Origin: Alphaproteobacteria bacterium
Lineage (GTDB): Bacteria; Pseudomonadota; Alphaproteobacteria; JAEUKQ01; JAIBAD01
Direction of reading: 5' to 3'
Assembly: GCA_019695395.1 (NCBI GenBank)
Contig: JAIBAD010000002.1
Location: 1-64,000, forward strand
Length of the DNA stretch: 64,000 bases
Shown: positions 62,346 to 64,000 of the stretch, in pieces
Layout: every line of letters begins with the position of its first letter
How positions within the stretch are numbered: the first letter of the stretch is position 1
Made by a program: the position numbers and the translations under genes
The notes under the pieces: generated by a model
The model's database searches: none
What the model saw: only the letters and a program-made list of their open reading frames with translations
Told to the model about the DNA's origin: nothing

Positions 62346-63587
62346 TTATACCCTTTTCATTTTAACCACAGATGATTTTTCTGGAATAGATGAATTTCTA
62401 CGTTGATTTTTTAAGGTTAGCCATTCTTTGGCTAATTTTTGTACATTATTTTGTCCCTCTAAAAGACCGGGTATGCTTACGGTTGACGGTAAATTTTGTT
62501 TAGGTAAATTTTTTAAATATTTAATCATAATTTCTGTATCCTGATATTTATTTTCAGGGAGCATTTTAATAAGTCCCAGCTTTTCTGCACGTTCTGCCCG
62601 TATATATTGCTCTAATCTTGGTTTTACACGTGGAATAACTAAAGCTTTTTTATCAAAAGATAAAATTTCACAAAAAGTATTATATCCCCCCATGGCAACA
62701 ATACCCTCAGCTTTCATCATAAGATGTTCAATATTTGTATCGAAACTTATAATTTTTATTTTTTTCAAAGAAACGGCACGTGTTAAAAATTCAGCTTGAC
62801 GGTGGGATGGCATAAAGGGCCCCAGAATTAAAACAGCTGGTAAAAGTCCAGATGAATTTTTTTCATAAGCACGAAGCACCCAATCAATCATGGTATCTCC
62901 ATCACCCCCTCCACCTGTTGTTACCAAGATATAGGGTTCTTTAATTGATAATGTTTTTCCGTAATGAGTTGAGATGGATGGCAAATGTCTTTTCAAATAA
63001 CCTGTATAAAAAATTTTCTCTTCAATTTTTTCTGAAAGTTTAATACCAGATAAGGGATTACAAATTTGGGGTAATCCATAGACCCATATTTGATCATAAT
63101 AATTTTGTAAGGCAGGAATAATATTTTTTCGTTTCCACTCGGGTGCAAGACTTTCTGGATCATCCATAATATCTCTTAAGCCTAAAATAATAGGCACATC
63201 TTGCTTTTTTAAAAGATGTAAGGTTTTCTCAACTTCCCCTCTTAACCCTAAAGGTTCTTTGTCCACAATAAAAAGATCTGGCCTGAAACTTTCTGCTGTA
63301 TGGCGAATAATAGATTCACGCATCGCAAGTGTTTCTTTAATATCAATATGAAGATTTAAAGATGTATAATCCCCATTGCGTAACTTAATTACACCGGGTA
63401 TTCTAACAAAATCAACTCGGGCACGAAAATCAAAGCTTCCTATAATGGGGGATCCAGATAAAATTAAAACAGATAAATCTTTGTTTTTTTCAACTAAAGT
63501 GTGGGCAATCGAACGGCAACGACGTAGATGGCCCAATCCAAATGTGTCATGGCTATAGATTAAAATGCGGAAATTTTTAGGACGCAA
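62346..63587 (-). CDS. MurG-like glycosyltransferase, cluster start gene
   Basis: A 413-residue GT-B protein and paralogue of the one at 58192-59331. IYSHDTFGLGHLRRCRSIAHTL is the N-terminal signature; VTTGGGGDGDTMIDWVL and IVAMGGYNTFCEILSFDKKALVIPRVKPRLEQYIRA mark the donor site. A basic C-terminal tail follows. It is the first gene of the six-gene leftward operon and is divergent from the ABC exporter, so the 103-base spacer should carry both promoters. Confidence 0.86.
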   Translation of the reverse strand: MRPKNFRILIYSHDTFGLGHLRRCRSIAHTLVEKNKDLSVLILSGSPIIGSFDFRARVDFVRIPGVIKLRNGDYTSLNLHIDIKETLAMRESIIRHTAESFRPDLFIVDKEPLGLRGEVEKTLHLLKKQDVPIILGLRDIMDDPESLAPEWKRKNIIPALQNYYDQIWVYGLPQICNPLSGIKLSEKIEEKIFYTGYLKRHLPSISTHYGKTLSIKEPYILVTTGGGGDGDTMIDWVLRAYEKNSSGLLPAVLILGPFMPSHRQAEFLTRAVSLKKIKIISFDTNIEHLMMKAEGIVAMGGYNTFCEILSFDKKALVIPRVKPRLEQYIRAERAEKLGLIKMLPENKYQDTEIMIKYLKNLPKQNLPSTVSIPGLLEGQNNVQKLAKEWLTLKNQRRNSSIPEKSSVVKMKRV

Positions 63588-63690
63588 TAATTTTTCCTTT
63601 ATATAATTATGCCGAATGATTTTAGCATATAAATATCTTTAATGAATAGCTATGATAAAAAATTAAAATGAAATAAAAAGTCAAAAGATT

Positions 63691-64000
63691 ATGGATCAAA
63701 ATCTTTTCAAATATATTATACGCCATAGTAAATCGGATCAATTTATTATCTTGGGTTGGGTTTTATTATCCCAGGTTTTTTATTTTATATCTTTGGATTT
63801 ACCTAAAACCATTGTTAATGAAGCGATTTTAGGAAAATCTTTCCAACATTCACAAACAGCTTCGTTATTCTCTTTATCTATAACTGTCCCTGATTTTTTG
63901 AAATTCTGGGAAGGTCCATCCCAATTTATATTATTTGAAGGAATTAATTTTGAACGGCTGACTTATCTAACAGTTCTAAGTTTAATCTTTCTGCTTTTGG
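63691..64000 (+). CDS. ABC exporter (membrane domain), truncated by window end
   Basis: A frame starting at ATG 63691 stays open to the window end, about 103 codons. It reads MDQNLFKYIIRHS, then hydrophobic FIILGWVLLSQVFYFISLDLPKTIVNEAI, which resembles the first membrane segment and the LPK-x-IVNEAI loop of half-size ABC exporters (fused membrane and ATPase domains) known from alphaproteobacterial glycan clusters. A second hydrophobic stretch starts just at the edge (LTYLTVLSLIFLLL). It is divergent from the glycosyltransferase operon and may export the product. The ATPase part is outside the window. Confidence 0.7.
   Translation, partial: MDQNLFKYIIRHSKSDQFIILGWVLLSQVFYFISLDLPKTIVNEAILGKSFQHSQTASLFSLSITVPDFLKFWEGPSQFILFEGINFERLTYLTVLSLIFLLL

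Noticed and set aside
62624-62639. ACACGTGGAATA as a distant parS
   Set aside because: Three mismatches in the 16-mer, inside a glycosyltransferase gene; expected by chance.

Overview
This 64 kb window is chromosomal DNA of an AT-rich (about one third GC by eye) alphaproteobacterium. The assignment rests on gene neighbourhoods: dnaQ-coaE-aroE-ppsR / hemE-hemH-hemJ-rho around a candidate replication origin, the mnmE-mnmG-rsmG-parA-parB block with parS sites, holA-lptE-leuS with a DUF3576 lipoprotein, the timA-mltA-smr-HTH group, divergent hrcA/rph, and hslVU. Low GC and traces of gene loss would fit a host-associated lineage, but no taxon can be fixed from the sequence alone. No rRNA, tRNA, CRISPR array, prophage or intact insertion sequence was seen.

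Layout. 0-3 kb: three tiny lipoproteins, two sharing a KTYGPP motif and one built of two 40-residue repeats, around a cyclopropane fatty acid synthase gene. 3-18 kb: housekeeping genes (grpE, hrcA, rph, rdgB, hemW; a PBP-activator-like lipoprotein with rsmI-yraN-BON, the equivalent of E. coli yraLMNP; gshB; comM; hinT; an AraC/GyrI regulator; hslVU behind a heat-shock-type promoter). 18-25 kb: leftward genes leading up to ppsR. 24,987-25,370: gene-free, very AT-rich spacer between ppsR and hemE with DnaA-box-like 9-mers, the position of the known Caulobacter origin. 25-29 kb: late heme genes and rho. 29-36 kb: pyrF, parB, parA, rsmG, mnmG and mnmE, all leftward, with two parS palindromes. 36-46 kb: small redox and unknown proteins, a decayed gene, a quinone oxidoreductase, holA, lptE, leuS, and a major porin behind a 649-base leader region that holds a GC-rich, hairpin-forming island. 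46-51 kb: yggS, a redoxin/2OG-oxygenase fusion, ribA, and an operon of a response regulator without the phospho-acceptor Asp, an MBL hydrolase and a methyltransferase. 51-57 kb: a complete oligopeptide-type ABC importer. 57-64 kb: a glycan cluster (deacetylase-like protein, four glycosyltransferases, a histidine phosphatase) divergent from an ABC exporter that runs off the window.

How they work together. Chromosome maintenance (candidate oriC, parABS, holA, dnaQ), proteostasis (grpE/hrcA, hslVU, secB), tRNA and rRNA modification (mnmE, mnmG, rsmG, rsmI), heme synthesis (hemE, hemH, hemJ; hemW as heme chaperone) and envelope building (lptE, mltA, LpoA-like, BON, porin, glycan cluster) are all represented. 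The most interesting unexplained items are the structured RNA-like island before the porin, the leaderless-looking heat-shock promoter of hslV, the glycan/ABC-exporter cluster, the repeat lipoprotein, and the degenerate signalling and redox domains.
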